Positions 44,607-54,289 of a stretch of DNA of 64,000 nucleotides are shown here, one piece after another. The notes beneath the pieces were generated by a model. The model worked only from the letters and a program-made list of their open reading frames with translations, did no database searches and was not told where the DNA came from. The DNA is taken from contig NZ_RHOK01000008.1 in NCBI RefSeq assembly GCF_003946175.1, positions 46,450-110,449 on the forward strand. The letters are read 5' to 3'. A program made the position numbers and the translations under genes. The stretch comes from Lacticaseibacillus suibinensis. Its GTDB lineage: Bacteria; Bacillota; Bacilli; Lactobacillales; Lactobacillaceae. Within the stretch, counting starts at the first letter, position 1; every line of letters begins with the position of its first letter.

Positions 44607-44643
44607 CAAAAATCACCCTGAGTCTAAAACTCAGGGTGATTTT
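44607..44643. terminator. Bidirectional terminator
   Basis: AAAATCACCCTGAGT and its complement around CTAAA. Between convergent aspartate kinase and rpiA. Confidence 0.9.
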
Positions 44644-44653
44644 GATTCGGCGC

Positions 44654-45343
44654 TTACTGGCGCGTCCAGTGTTCAATTTTTTCTGGCGTGGCAATCAGCA
44701 CTTCATCAGTCATGTTCAAAAACAGCCCGTGTTCCACGACCCCAACCGTCTGATCGAGTAAGGCAGCGAGCCCAGCCGGAATTGGCAGCGGATCGACGGC
44801 CAAGTCAATGATGTAGTTGCCGTAATGCGTGACGTAACGCGAACCATCCTCGTTCAAGCGATACTGCGGCTGCAGTGCCAGCTGGTCAAAGCGGCGGAAG
44901 TTCTGCTCGCAGGATACAGGCAGGACTTCTACAGGCAGCGGAAAGCCACCGAGGCGATCCACCACTTTACTTTGATCGACAATCCAGACATTGTGCGTGG
45001 CGTTGATGGCCACATTTTTCTCAAGCGTCAGCGCCCCGCCACCGCCTTTGATGCCGTTGAGGTCATGGTCAACCCGATCGGCGCCATCGATGCACAGATC
45101 CACGTGGTCGACGGCCGCCAGCTCACTCACCGTAAAACCATTGGCTTCAAGCTGCTGGCGACTACGGTTCGATGTGGTGACAATGGCTTTCAGGTTCAGC
45201 GACTGCTGCCGGTTGCGTTCACCCAGCGCATCGATGAAAAACGCCACGGTGGAGCCGGTCCCTACACCGAGGACTGTGCCTGGCTGCACCATTGCTGCGG
45301 CCTGCGTTGCTGCTTGTTGCTTGAGTTCGTCTTGTGTCGCCAT
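44654..45343 (-). CDS. rpiA: Ribose-5-phosphate isomerase A
   Basis: 229 aa. GVGTGSTVAFFIDAL (about 26), CIDGADRVDHDLNGIKGGGG (about 84-103) and EKNVA carry the catalytic Asp and Glu and the phosphate-binding loop. It interconverts ribose-5-phosphate and ribulose-5-phosphate in the pentose phosphate pathway. AGGAGG precedes the ATG. Monocistronic. Confidence 0.95.
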   Translation of the reverse strand: MATQDELKQQAATQAAAMVQPGTVLGVGTGSTVAFFIDALGERNRQQSLNLKAIVTTSNRSRQQLEANGFTVSELAAVDHVDLCIDGADRVDHDLNGIKGGGGALTLEKNVAINATHNVWIVDQSKVVDRLGGFPLPVEVLPVSCEQNFRRFDQLALQPQYRLNEDGSRYVTHYGNYIIDLAVDPLPIPAGLAALLDQTVGVVEHGLFLNMTDEVLIATPEKIEHWTRQ

Positions 45344-45423
45344 GATTGCCTCCTAAATGGTGATGTCAAAGCTTCTGTCTTGACTTTAGCGAGCGGGTTT
45401 GGCGCTGTCAAGCGGCAGCGGCT

Positions 45424-45858
45424 TTACTGCCGGAAAATCGCCCGTTGGTATTTTTCAAACCAACCTTTGGCCATGCCCCGACTGGCGGTCAGAAGCAACC
45501 CGCGATTGCTGTAGACCCGATTGCCTTGGCGGGCATAGTAACTACGAGCTTGGTTGGCCAACGCCTGCGACTTGAACTGCAGCAGGGTAAACGACACATT
45601 GCTAGCGGTGCTAAACGATACGCCACTTTCTGCCTGAACAGCCTGGGGTTGATTGGTCACATCGACGTCAGCTTGCCCCTTAATGGACAAGCCGCGGCTT
45701 CTCACCCCGGCGAGATAGTCGGCCGGTTGCTTGGTGCGCATTTCGGTGGTGGCGGTGCTAGGGGTCGTTTTGGTGGGAGTGGCTTCATGGACGCCACACG
45801 CGCCGAGTCCGCTCACCAGCAATATTACGAGCGCGAAACCGAAATAGCGAATTTTCAT
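45424..45858 (-). CDS. Small putative lipoprotein
   Basis: 144 aa. Signal peptide MKIRYFGFALVILLVSG with lipobox LGAC (Cys about 20), then a Thr-rich linker and a small domain ending GMAKGWFEKYQRAIFRQ. No recognised domain. ATG 45858 follows AAAGGAG; the longer frame upstream has no support. Located at the membrane surface if lipidated. Confidence 0.75.
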   Translation of the reverse strand: MKIRYFGFALVILLVSGLGACGVHEATPTKTTPSTATTEMRTKQPADYLAGVRSRGLSIKGQADVDVTNQPQAVQAESGVSFSTASNVSFTLLQFKSQALANQARSYYARQGNRVYSNRGLLLTASRGMAKGWFEKYQRAIFRQ

Positions 45859-45974
45859 GGTAATCTCCTTTAGCAGATTCGTCTTGATTAGTTTAATTAT
45901 ACCGGAACTCATGAGCGGTGGAATCAGCCCAACGACTGAATCAGAGGCGTCATCAGAAAAATTCATCACCAGAC

Positions 45975-46003
45975 TTGACCGCCCCGTTTTCTCAGCGTAT
46001 ACT
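45975..46003 (+). promoter_or_regulatory. Promoter of the brnQ T-box transcript
   Basis: TTGACC (45975-45980), 17-bp spacer, TATACT (45998-46003). Confidence 0.78.
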
Positions 46004-46009
46004 CACCGC

Positions 46010-46287
46010 TAACAAATCAAATTGCAATGAGAAAGATCAGTAGCCGCCTTTCTTTGGTCAGCGAGCTTCGCGAGGTGAGAGGAAGCACAAAGGTAGCGGC
46101 GAATATCCCTTTCGAGCGGGGCACCGAATCCAGTAACGTGCCATGGGAACCACCCATTATTGTGGTCATGTATCGCCTTTTGGGCCGTACAGATAGAGGT
46201 TGGCTCGGCGACGGGTCAACGATTTAAGGTGGTAACGTGCAGCGCACCCTTAATTCCGACATTTCGGAACTAAGGGTGCGTTTTTTG
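46010..46287 (+). ncRNA. T-box riboswitch (isoleucine) of brnQ
   Basis: The T-box AAGGTGGTAACGTG is at 46226-46239, followed by the terminator hairpin CGCACCCTTA/TAAGGGTGCG with TTTTTT (46243-46286). Stem I starts GATCAGTAGCC. In the specifier region GAATATCCC, the codon at the same offset as in the metQ T-box is ATC (46105-46107), isoleucine, which fits a branched-chain amino acid carrier. Confidence 0.87.
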
Positions 46288-46322
46288 ATACCGCAATTGC
46301 AAACCATTTAGGAGGAAAACTT

Positions 46323-47696
46323 ATGCAACTAGACGAACCCCAATTAAAACCCCGCGATTATGTCGTGGTGGCGTCCATGTTATTCGGCTTATTTTTCGGG
46401 GCCGGCAACTTGATTTTCCCCCTGCACTTAGGCCAAATCGCCGGGGCCAACTGGTTGCCAGCGACCCTCGGCTTTTTGGTTACGGCGGTGGTACTACCGC
46501 TACTGTCCGTGCTGGCAATCAGTGCCACTCATGCCGAAGGGGTTTACGATATCGGCCGGCCGCTGGGCAAATGGTTTGCCTTGACCTTCATGGTGCTGAT
46601 TCACGCCACCATTGGGCCGCTGTTTGGCACGCCGCGCACCGCCACAGTCGCCTTCACCACCGGGATTGCCCCGATGTTGCCGAAACAATGGAGTAGCGCC
46701 GGTTTGCTCGTGTTCTCTGCCTTGTTTTTCCTGACGGCGTTCCTACTTTCATACAAAGAACGCAAAATCACCAGTGCCATTGGCAAGGTGCTGAACCCAA
46801 CCTTCCTCCTACTGCTGGCGGTGGTATTCTTCGTTGGCTTCCTGCATCCCTTCGGTGCGCCAAGTAGCGCACCAATCACCGCTGATTACCAGCAAGCCGG
46901 CCTGCTGAACGGCTTCTTACAAGGCTACAACACCATGGATGCCTTGGCTGGCTTAGCCTTTGGCGTCACCGTGGTCACGGCGGTGCGCGGCTTAGGCTTA
47001 AAGCGGGATCGCAGCGTTTCGGCGGTGACCGCCAAGGCTGGGGTGCTCGCCACCGCGGCAATCGGTCTAGTTTATGTGCTGCTGATTTTACTCGGAGCGA
47101 TGTCGACTAATCATTTCACCGCCAGCGCTGAAGGCGGCACTGCGTTTAACCAGATCATCACCTACTACTTCGGTGCCGCGGGGCATGCACTTTTGGCCAC
47201 CATGCTGACGGTCACCTGCCTGACCACCGCGGTAGGCTTAGTGGCCGCCTTCGCCCAGGATTTTCACAAGCATTTTCCCCAAGTCAGCTACACAGCCTGG
47301 CTCGCGATGATGAGCTTTGCTTCATTCCTGACGGCCAACTTCGGCCTCGAAACCATCATCCAATGGTCCACGCCAATGCTGATGTTCCTTTACCCGCTGG
47401 CCATGGTTTTAATTGGCCTGTCAACCACTTCTGCCTGGTTCCACCGGGCGCCGGTGGTATACGGCTTTGTCGTGGCTTTCACGGTCGTTCCCGCCCTCAT
47501 GGATATGGTCGCGGCCTTCCCAGCTGTGATCAGCAAAAGCACGTTCGGGCTGGCGGTGACGCAATTGCGCGACTACCTGCCATTTGCCACCGTTGGCCTA
47601 GGGTGGCTAGTGCCGGCCTTGATTGGTCTGGCGTTAGGGCTCACCGTTTACGCGGTCCAACAACGTCAACGCGCGGCCGCCCAGGAAATGGAATAA
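46323..47696 (+). CDS. brnQ: Branched-chain amino acid carrier BrnQ
   Basis: 457 aa, about twelve hydrophobic helices. Family opening FGLFFGAGNLIFPLHLGQIAG and GYNTMDALAGLAFG (about 204). Na+ symporter for leucine, isoleucine and valine. AGGAGG precedes the ATG. Controlled by the upstream T-box. Confidence 0.95.
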   Translation: MQLDEPQLKPRDYVVVASMLFGLFFGAGNLIFPLHLGQIAGANWLPATLGFLVTAVVLPLLSVLAISATHAEGVYDIGRPLGKWFALTFMVLIHATIGPLFGTPRTATVAFTTGIAPMLPKQWSSAGLLVFSALFFLTAFLLSYKERKITSAIGKVLNPTFLLLLAVVFFVGFLHPFGAPSSAPITADYQQAGLLNGFLQGYNTMDALAGLAFGVTVVTAVRGLGLKRDRSVSAVTAKAGVLATAAIGLVYVLLILLGAMSTNHFTASAEGGTAFNQIITYYFGAAGHALLATMLTVTCLTTAVGLVAAFAQDFHKHFPQVSYTAWLAMMSFASFLTANFGLETIIQWSTPMLMFLYPLAMVLIGLSTTSAWFHRAPVVYGFVVAFTVVPALMDMVAAFPAVISKSTFGLAVTQLRDYLPFATVGLGWLVPALIGLALGLTVYAVQQRQRAAAQEME

Positions 47697-47710
47697 CGCT
47701 GTTGGCATGC

Positions 47711-47744
47711 AAAAGGCGTTCATTCGCAGCGAATGAACGCCTTT
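47711..47744. terminator. Bidirectional terminator
   Basis: AAAAGGCGTTCATTCGC pairs with GCGAATGAACGCCTTT. Between brnQ and the convergent phosphoesterase gene. Confidence 0.9.
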
Positions 47745-47792
47745 ATTGTGGCCGTATCAAGGGGCACCACTTAAAGACCTTTTACCCCCAGG

Positions 47793-48641
47793 CTACTTTG
47801 GCAGCGGTTTGTGGTAATACGCCGCAACATCCTGCAGGTAGCCTGCTTCTCGGTTCACTTTGGTGAGTAGCGGCAAATTATGCGTAATCGTGTTGCCGGT
47901 GTCGCGCAGGTAACGATACAGGTCCAGATACGGTACGCCTTTTTCCGCGGCCAATTGTTTTTCCGCTTCAATGTCGTATTCAACCTTGCGGAATTCAACG
48001 TCAAGCCGGCCGGCGGTGTCGATGTGGAGCAAGGCATAATGCGCCCGCTGATCATCAAAAAACGGCTGCCATGGACTGTACGGCTGGCCCACCGCACCAG
48101 GATTGATCACCAGCTGGCCGGAAGTCGTCGGCCGCATCAGCTGTTGATGGGTATGACCATACACCGCTAAGTCCTGGTCTGAGGTCACAAACCGATCAAA
48201 ATTAGCTTGCGGCTGCGCGGGGTACAAATCGCGCCCGCCTGGCCGCTTGCGGTCGTTGTGCGATAAGCCAATGGTTAAGCCATTGACGGTCAACGTGGTG
48301 GCAATCGGATGGGCTTTTAACTGGTCCCACTGTGCTGCCGAGATGAACTGCCGCGCGTACTCAGTTAGTCGCGCCACGTACACCGCACTAGGGTGATCTA
48401 AGCTGAAGTGCCCCGCCATAATGGCATACATATCCAATTCCCAGTTGCCATTCAGCCAGACTTCAGGCTGTACGCCTGCCAGCAGCTTCATCAGCGTGAT
48501 GGTACTTGGCCCTGGTAAAAATAAATCGCCCAAAAACCAATACCGCGTTGCGGCATGTTGCTTGGCATCAGCCAAAACCGCGCGTAATGCCCCCGCATTA
48601 CCGTGCACATCTGCCATCACTGCGATCGTTTCATTTTGCAT
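47793..48641 (-). CDS. Calcineurin-like metallophosphoesterase
   Basis: 282 aa. Metal-binding motifs in order: ADVHGNAGALRAVL (about 10), FLGDLFLPGP (about 36), NGNWELD (about 64), SHNDRK (about 123) and YGHTHQQL (about 158). It probably dephosphorylates a nucleotide or protein; substrate unknown. Note GNWE in place of the usual GNHD, as in several YfcE-like proteins. GGAGG lies upstream of the ATG. Confidence 0.88.
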   Translation of the reverse strand: MQNETIAVMADVHGNAGALRAVLADAKQHAATRYWFLGDLFLPGPSTITLMKLLAGVQPEVWLNGNWELDMYAIMAGHFSLDHPSAVYVARLTEYARQFISAAQWDQLKAHPIATTLTVNGLTIGLSHNDRKRPGGRDLYPAQPQANFDRFVTSDQDLAVYGHTHQQLMRPTTSGQLVINPGAVGQPYSPWQPFFDDQRAHYALLHIDTAGRLDVEFRKVEYDIEAEKQLAAEKGVPYLDLYRYLRDTGNTITHNLPLLTKVNREAGYLQDVAAYYHKPLPK

Positions 48642-48769
48642 CCGCCCACCTCCAGTATCTCGGGCTTATTGTACCAGAAACCAGTCAGAAAAGGACGCCG
48701 GCTTGGTTCAAGGCCGATTAATTGCAGTTGGCGGCCAAAACCACTAAGGTGACGCTGGAGGTGATGATT

Positions 48770-49546
48770 TTGACTCAAATCACACAAGACGTTGTTTACG
48801 ATCCAGCGCACCAGCTCACAGCCGACTTATACGCCCCAGCAAAACCCCACGCCGGCATCATTCAAATTCACGGCGGCGGTTGGTTCCGCGGGGATAAAAG
48901 CAAAGATGCCGACTGGGCCGAACAGTGGGCCGAACTCGGCTACTTTGTCATCGTGCCCAATTACCGCATCGCGCCAGCGGCTCATTTCCCTGCCGCCCAG
49001 GACGACATGGAAACTTTGTATCAATGGCTCCAGCAGGCCGATTTACCCTTTCCGCTGACCAAGCTGGCGGCAGTGGGCTCCTCGGCTGGTGGGAACATGG
49101 CCGCCATGCTGGGCATTAACCATGGCTTGCCGACCATTGCGTTATCTGGGATTTTGGACATTGGCGATTGGCTCAGTCAGCACGAAGCTGTGGTGGCAGC
49201 AGAAGGCGACACCAGCCACTTCAATCAGCAAGCCAGCGCCACTATCAATCAAGACGGCGCCAATGACCCGTTTTACAAGTGGTTCATCACCAACTATATC
49301 CCCGCCACCGATTACAATGCCGCATCCGTCGCCCCGCAAGTCACCAGCACCACCGGCCCGATGTATCTGGCCAATTCACTTAACGAGTTCGTGCCCACCA
49401 GTGGCCTGTTTCAAATGGGGGCCGCACTGGGGCAACACGGCATCCCCTTCACTCTGCAGACCCTGCCAGGCAGCCGGCATGCCAAAGGGTATCTGAGTGA
49501 TGTGTTCCCAGCGTTGCAAGTGTTTTTGGCCAGTTATCTGGGCTAA
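48770..49546 (+). CDS. Alpha/beta hydrolase, BD-FAE/HSL-like esterase
   Basis: 258 aa. Oxyanion motif IHGGGWFRGDKS (about 33-44), nucleophile GSSAGG (about 102-107), acid in the TSTTGPMY-LANSLNE region and His in GSRHAKGY (about 240). Carboxylesterase of the hormone-sensitive-lipase-like class. The start is taken as TTG 48770, eight bases after GGAGG; ATG 48764 is only two bases away from it. Confidence 0.85.
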   Translation: MTQITQDVVYDPAHQLTADLYAPAKPHAGIIQIHGGGWFRGDKSKDADWAEQWAELGYFVIVPNYRIAPAAHFPAAQDDMETLYQWLQQADLPFPLTKLAAVGSSAGGNMAAMLGINHGLPTIALSGILDIGDWLSQHEAVVAAEGDTSHFNQQASATINQDGANDPFYKWFITNYIPATDYNAASVAPQVTSTTGPMYLANSLNEFVPTSGLFQMGAALGQHGIPFTLQTLPGSRHAKGYLSDVFPALQVFLASYLG

Positions 49547-49555
49547 TCGACTAAC

Positions 49556-49590
49556 GACCCTTAACACCGCTTGCAGCGGTGCTAAGGGTC
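49556..49590. terminator. Terminator-like hairpin
   Basis: GACCCTTAACACCGC pairs with GCGGTGCTAAGGGTC. No clear T-run follows on either strand. Confidence 0.5.
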
Positions 49591-49622
49591 AAGTACTGAA
49601 ACAATTGGAAAATATTCAGTCA

Positions 49623-51071
49623 TTAGACCTCAACATCCAAGATACTTTTCAAGCTAGGAAAATCCCGACTGATTTCGGCCGGAGTTTTTCGCTGAAGGTC
49701 GACCACGGTAACCCATTTTTCTTCGTCGTCTTGACCAACTGGCACCAGCACTCGACTGCCGATTTTGGGGTGGAATGAGTCGGCTGAATAATCGTATCTT
49801 TTACCCCCTGGTCGGAAAACCACTGACACAACTAAGATACGTCCTTCAGCATCAATTTCATCTGAGATTTTGTCATCATCTATTTCGACTCCGAACCAGA
49901 GAGGTAATAAGTTGTTAGAAGTCAAGATATGATCTCCGAACAAACTCTTTAAAGATTGAGCGAACTGCCACCAACCCGCTGGAGGATTGTCCGGAATTAA
50001 CCAGCGCTGTATCACCCGATTATACGTTGTTATGTTGAGGCTAATTGGGCTAGGCTGGTCGCCACTAAAGGCTGGCTTCTCAGCTGGTAAATTCCACCAG
50101 GCTAAGGGGGAAGGAGCCATAGTATCCTTGCCCGGAATGAAATCAGTCTCAGCGTGTGCCACCTCCCCGTATGCTTCCCACTGAGTGAAAGCGGCACGCT
50201 CGTTCAGATAATCGAGGGTGATCTGTTCGGAATACGCAAGGAAGCGGCCTAAATAATCTGGCTTCTGCGTATTTAATGCCAAGTTTAAGGCCACTATAGG
50301 TTCATCAGTTGGCGAATCAAACCATGTCAGATTTGGGCTGGCCAGCACCTTACGAATCTGATTGCTAAGTGAAACCAAGGGTGCTTCGACTTGTTCAAAA
50401 ACTTGGCCCTGCACGGCCCGCACATGCCCATCATCATATGTGATCTCAACAAGCCAATTGTTTTGGCCCGCCAGACGACCAGTACGAACTGGCCGAGGGG
50501 TCCAAGTCGCAAATAGACGACTAATCTGTGAAAAAAGTATTTTTGCCGACTCTGTCGAGAGCTTTTTGCCGTCAATCTGATAGCTCCCATCTTCCTCGAA
50601 GTTTCGTTGCTCAAATTGACCATGTCCTTCATCAAGCACAAGTGAATTCACCACCCGGGTGTCTTCATCACCCGCGGATGAAGCGGTTATGGCCACTTTA
50701 AGAATGGTTCCAGCTTTTCCTAGTGGCAATGGGCCAAACAATCCGGATGCTGCATTCAACGCAACAATCAACCACTCTCGCTCACCAGTGGTTACAGTTC
50801 GCTTCGGCCAGTATTGCAAATAGCTGAGTTTGGTAACAATGAATCGCTCAAACCACTCAACATCATTTGCGGTCAACTCATCAATTAAACCCATCAACTC
50901 AGGAACCGAAAAAAAGGCCAGACGTACTGGAGGCGTGAAACTGGTCAACCGCTTGCCCGTACCTTGTTGCCGTAATTCCTTCTCGCATTTAGCTAAATCA
51001 GCAAGCTGAGGGTGCCAGGTTTGCTCAAAAAATACCCGCCATTTTGCCGCAATCAGTTGGACACTCATCAC
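49623..51071 (-). CDS. Hypothetical protein, second gene of unknown two-gene module
   Basis: 482 aa, not recognised. No signal peptide or membrane segment. Trp/Phe-rich mixed alpha/beta composition. The last 60 residues (YDYSADSFHPKIGSRVLVPV, then GQDDEEKWVTVVDL) look like a small beta-barrel (SH3-like, also seen in PriA-type and other DNA- or RNA-associated proteins); this is a resemblance only. The start overlaps the upstream gene stop by four bases. GC is visibly lower than in neighbouring genes (single lines count 45-53%), suggesting transfer. Confidence 0.75.
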   Translation of the reverse strand: MMSVQLIAAKWRVFFEQTWHPQLADLAKCEKELRQQGTGKRLTSFTPPVRLAFFSVPELMGLIDELTANDVEWFERFIVTKLSYLQYWPKRTVTTGEREWLIVALNAASGLFGPLPLGKAGTILKVAITASSAGDEDTRVVNSLVLDEGHGQFEQRNFEEDGSYQIDGKKLSTESAKILFSQISRLFATWTPRPVRTGRLAGQNNWLVEITYDDGHVRAVQGQVFEQVEAPLVSLSNQIRKVLASPNLTWFDSPTDEPIVALNLALNTQKPDYLGRFLAYSEQITLDYLNERAAFTQWEAYGEVAHAETDFIPGKDTMAPSPLAWWNLPAEKPAFSGDQPSPISLNITTYNRVIQRWLIPDNPPAGWWQFAQSLKSLFGDHILTSNNLLPLWFGVEIDDDKISDEIDAEGRILVVSVVFRPGGKRYDYSADSFHPKIGSRVLVPVGQDDEEKWVTVVDLQRKTPAEISRDFPSLKSILDVEV

Positions 51072-52336
51072 CTTCGCCTCCTAATCTTCAACCGGTCGCG
51101 GTCAAAAAGAATCATTGCTTGACCGCGATTTAACGGTCCCTCTATGAAAGGTACAATCTCCACCCATAGCCTTGGTACTGCACCGGGCTCAAAAGAGTCA
51201 GTTAGCACCATTAGTCCCCTTTGCTCAGTCAACACTTTCAAGGTGAAACGAAACGGGCCTTCGTTATCGATTCTGTTTTTATGGTGAATTCGCCACTGAA
51301 GGTCCGTCCACGCATCAGGAGTAATCCGATCCAAAAGAAAATCAATATCGTTCAATTGCACGACAATTTCTGAGGACTGCACACCGTTGCCGCTTTGATT
51401 GAGGCCTCGCAGCTGACCGGTCACCCGGTTGATTGAAACCAACTCCTCCTGATTTTGAAAAGACGAGCAAGGTTGCCGGTTGAGGCGCATCTCCATGATG
51501 ACCAATCGATCAAGCTTTGGCCCTGTGAACCCCCAAAAATCGGTTATGCCTAGATATTTTTGCAGCAATCTCGTCACACGGTCTAGAAAGACATCCTGAC
51601 CAATTTGCCCCCTAATGGTGATGACAGTTCGATCAATCATGATGAACTCGAGCTGCCAAGTACTCGACTCATCTGTGGTGATCATATCAGGAAAGTTTTT
51701 CACGTGATGGTAGAGTAAATTGACCAGCGCAGTGAACTGAGGCAATGATAGGCGTCCTTGCTCCTGTCGCGTCTTCACAAATCTGGCCACAGGAGTATGC
51801 TCCTTACCCGCAGTGAGTATCGCATCACCTTGATTGTTAAGCAGCAAGGTTTGCACTGTTTCAGGGCGTTGGTACTTAGGCCGTTGATTTGCATTAGAAA
51901 CATGGCTCGTTAGCCGTAAGCCTGTTGTTTCATGCAGATTAATTGCATCAGCTTGTTCGTCAGGGCTTAACTGATAGGTAGCCTGATATACCGAAAAAAG
52001 CATAGCGAACCACTTAACATTTTGTTCATCATTCACGCTCAGCAATTGTGCCCAGTCACGTAATTCCAGGCACTTTAACTGGGCAAGAACCGCGTACACT
52101 TGCCAGTCCTGACCCCGATTAAGCTGATAACTTAACGCCTGAGCATCTCGCATCACATCGACAGTTAAATGGTGCTGTTCCAACCATGCCGCCAAATTTT
52201 GCGGTAGCGCAACCCTGAGTACCTGAAGTGAGGATTCAAGGTCCTCTAGCACAATAGAATCAGCCTTGAGATAAAAATTTTTGCTCCAGATCTGCGCTAA
52301 TCGATAAAACCTTCGGCGCATCATTTGTTCACTCAT
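51068..52336 (-). CDS. Hypothetical protein, first gene of unknown two-gene module
   Basis: 422 aa, not recognised. No signal peptide. The N-terminal half is helical (RRFYRLAQIWSKNFYLKADS, WAQLLSVNDEQNVKWFAMLF). The middle has strand-rich sequence with LPQFTALVNLLYHHVKNFPD. The C-terminus is very basic (DRDRLKIRRRR). The start at ATG 52336 follows GGAGGCAAAA perfectly; the frame continues 57 codons upstream without another ribosome-binding site. Translationally coupled to the next gene. Low GC and rare codons compared with flanking genes. Confidence 0.75.
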   Translation of the reverse strand: MSEQMMRRRFYRLAQIWSKNFYLKADSIVLEDLESSLQVLRVALPQNLAAWLEQHHLTVDVMRDAQALSYQLNRGQDWQVYAVLAQLKCLELRDWAQLLSVNDEQNVKWFAMLFSVYQATYQLSPDEQADAINLHETTGLRLTSHVSNANQRPKYQRPETVQTLLLNNQGDAILTAGKEHTPVARFVKTRQEQGRLSLPQFTALVNLLYHHVKNFPDMITTDESSTWQLEFIMIDRTVITIRGQIGQDVFLDRVTRLLQKYLGITDFWGFTGPKLDRLVIMEMRLNRQPCSSFQNQEELVSINRVTGQLRGLNQSGNGVQSSEIVVQLNDIDFLLDRITPDAWTDLQWRIHHKNRIDNEGPFRFTLKVLTEQRGLMVLTDSFEPGAVPRLWVEIVPFIEGPLNRGQAMILFDRDRLKIRRRR

Positions 52337-52597
52337 TTTTGCCTCCACCACTAAGCAGAATCCTCGCCTACCCAAGATCCTTAGTTTGCCGTCAACATTC
52401 CCCTCTATCATACCAGCGGCTGCCATTAAAGTGAGCGGTTTCTTTACGCAATTCACAACCGCTAAAGCGTCCCAACCATTACTTTGGTGCTCTTTATCAG
52501 TTGGCAATGTTTCATTTTGGTCATGTTCGCTTTGGTTTTGATATGATTGAAATAGGAGAAACTTATCTCAATCACGTTTTGCCAAGGAGGCCCTACC

Positions 52598-53311
52598 ATG
52601 AGACTGTATAAAGTTGCAACTGAAGAAGCGCTTGGCACCCTCACTGCTAGTTACATGATTGGCATGATGATGCAGCCCCACCGCGTGAACATGGCCATCA
52701 CCGGCGGCACCTCGCCGAAGGAAGTCTACAAAGCCCTGATCCCGCAGGTGAAGGGTCAAGCCGGTTTCAGTAATGTGCACTTCTACAACTTCGATGAAGT
52801 CCCTTATGCCAGTGAGGACCAGGAAGGTGTCACCATCTCTGAACTCAGGCGCGTTTTTCTTGAGCCGGCCGGCATCGCCGCAGAGAATGTGCACCGGCTT
52901 GACCAGCATAATTACCTTGAGCAAGACGACCGTATTCGCCGGGATGGCGGACTAGATCTGATGCTGATTGGGGTTGGCAGCGATGGCCATTACTGTGGCA
53001 ACATGCCTGGCACCACCACCTTCAATAGCTGGACTGCTCGCGTTGAGCTGAACCAAGCGGCCCGCGAGCAGGTGGTGGCAGAATTTCCTAGTGGCGATCT
53101 CGCTGATGTGCCGGACTATTTTGTCACCATGGGCCCGCGCAGTGTCATGGCCGCCAAAAATATCTTGATGATTGCCACCGGCACGCGCAAACAGGAAATC
53201 GTGAAAACGCTGATGGCAGGCAAACTCGACGCCAACGTGCCGGCCACGCTGCTCACGTTGCACCCAGGCTTTGTGCTCATTGCCGACGAGGCGGCCTGCA
53301 GTTTACTGTAA
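52598..53311 (+). CDS. NagB-like sugar-phosphate isomerase/deaminase
   Basis: 237 aa of the glucosamine-6-phosphate isomerase/6-phosphogluconolactonase fold. Phosphate-binding AITGGTSPKEVYKALI (about 32), catalytic-region FYNFDEVPYAS (about 64) and LIGVGSDGHYCGNMPG (about 121). The last differs from the DGHIAFNEPG of true NagB, so it belongs to a divergent branch (YieK/AgaI-like) and the substrate is uncertain. AAGGAGG precedes the ATG. Confidence 0.85.
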   Translation: MRLYKVATEEALGTLTASYMIGMMMQPHRVNMAITGGTSPKEVYKALIPQVKGQAGFSNVHFYNFDEVPYASEDQEGVTISELRRVFLEPAGIAAENVHRLDQHNYLEQDDRIRRDGGLDLMLIGVGSDGHYCGNMPGTTTFNSWTARVELNQAAREQVVAEFPSGDLADVPDYFVTMGPRSVMAAKNILMIATGTRKQEIVKTLMAGKLDANVPATLLTLHPGFVLIADEAACSLL

Positions 53312-53319
53312 ACGACCAC

Positions 53320-53365
53320 AAAAATAGCGCCAGTGCTGGTTTTTGCCCAGCGCTGGCGCGTTTTT
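53320..53365. terminator. Bidirectional terminator
   Basis: GCGCCAGTGCTGG pairs with CCAGCGCTGGCGC, followed by a T-run. Between convergent NagB-like and cysK genes. Confidence 0.88.
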
Positions 53366-53373
53366 AGTTGTAA

Positions 53374-54288
53374 TTAATATTTAAACAAGGCAGTGGACAG
53401 GTACCGGTCGCCATTATCAGGCGCCACGGTGACCACGGTCTTGCCCCGGCCCAGCTGCTTGGCCAGCTCAATTGCGCCAAAGATATTGGCGCCGGCAGAA
53501 ATGCCTGGCAAAAAGCCTTCCTTGTGACCAACTTCGCGGGCCATGTTCAGTGCTTGCTCCGAGGTGACTTCGATGATGTCATTGTACAAATCGACATCCA
53601 GTACCTTCGGAATGAAGCCGGCGGAAATGCCTTGAATCTGATGTTTGCCGCCGTGGCCATCCTTTAGCATTGGAGATTCAGCGGCTTCGAGCGCATAAAT
53701 CTTCACGTCCGGGTTGGCCTTGCGTAGCGCGCGCCCAACACCGGTCAAGGTGCCACCAGTGCCGACGCCGGCCACGAAAGCATCTGGGGTGCCATCTAAA
53801 TCAGCAATGATTTCCTCCCCAGTGGTACGTTCGTGAATATCAGGGTTGGCCGGGTTTTCAAATTGCATCGGCAGGAAGTAGCCTTTTTCCTTGGCCAGCG
53901 CTTCCGCCTTGGCAATCGCGCCAGGCATCCCTTCAGCCCCTGGCGTGAGCACGAGTTCGGCGCCGTAGCCCTGCATCAAGGCCCGCCGCTCCACACTCAT
54001 GGTTTCAGGCATCATCACAATCAGATGATAGCCCTTAGCCGCAGCTACTGAGGCTAGGCCGATCCCGGTGTTCCCAGACGTTGGCTCCACAATGGTGCCA
54101 CCTGGCTTCAAGGCGCCACTTTGCTCCGCGGCTTCAATCATCGCCAAGCCAATCCGGTCTTTAACAGAACCAGCGGGATTGAAGAATTCCAACTTCACGA
54201 GCACATCAGCGGCGTCTTCTGGGACGACGCGGTTCAACTTCACCATCGGGGTGTGGCCAATCAATTCAGTAATGTTATTTGCAATCAT
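53374..54288 (-). CDS. cysK: Cysteine synthase A
   Basis: 304 aa PLP enzyme. Schiff-base Lys in [13 protein letters not shown] (about 42), [15 protein letters not shown] (about 68), [13 protein letters not shown] (about 175). It replaces the acetate of O-acetylserine with sulfide. It follows the MetA-fold gene by a single base and is co-transcribed with it. Confidence 0.95.
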   Translation of the reverse strand: MIANNITELIGHTPMVKLNRVVPEDAADVLVKLEFFNPAGSVKDRIGLAMIEAAEQSGALKPGGTIVEPTSGNTGIGLASVAAAKGYHLIVMMPETMSVERRALMQGYGAELVLTPGAEGMPGAIAKAEALAKEKGYFLPMQFENPANPDIHERTTGEEIIADLDGTPDAFVAGVGTGGTLTGVGRALRKANPDVKIYALEAAESPMLKDGHGGKHQIQGISAGFIPKVLDVDLYNDIIEVTSEQALNMAREVGHKEGFLPGISAGANIFGAIELAKQLGRGKTVVTVAPDNGDRYLSTALFKY

Positions 54289-54289
54289 A

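Noticed and set aside
52337..52507. 57-codon N-terminal extension of the first gene in the unknown module
   Set aside because: The internal ATG at 52336 has an ideal GGAGG; the extension has none and reads through a probable promoter region.
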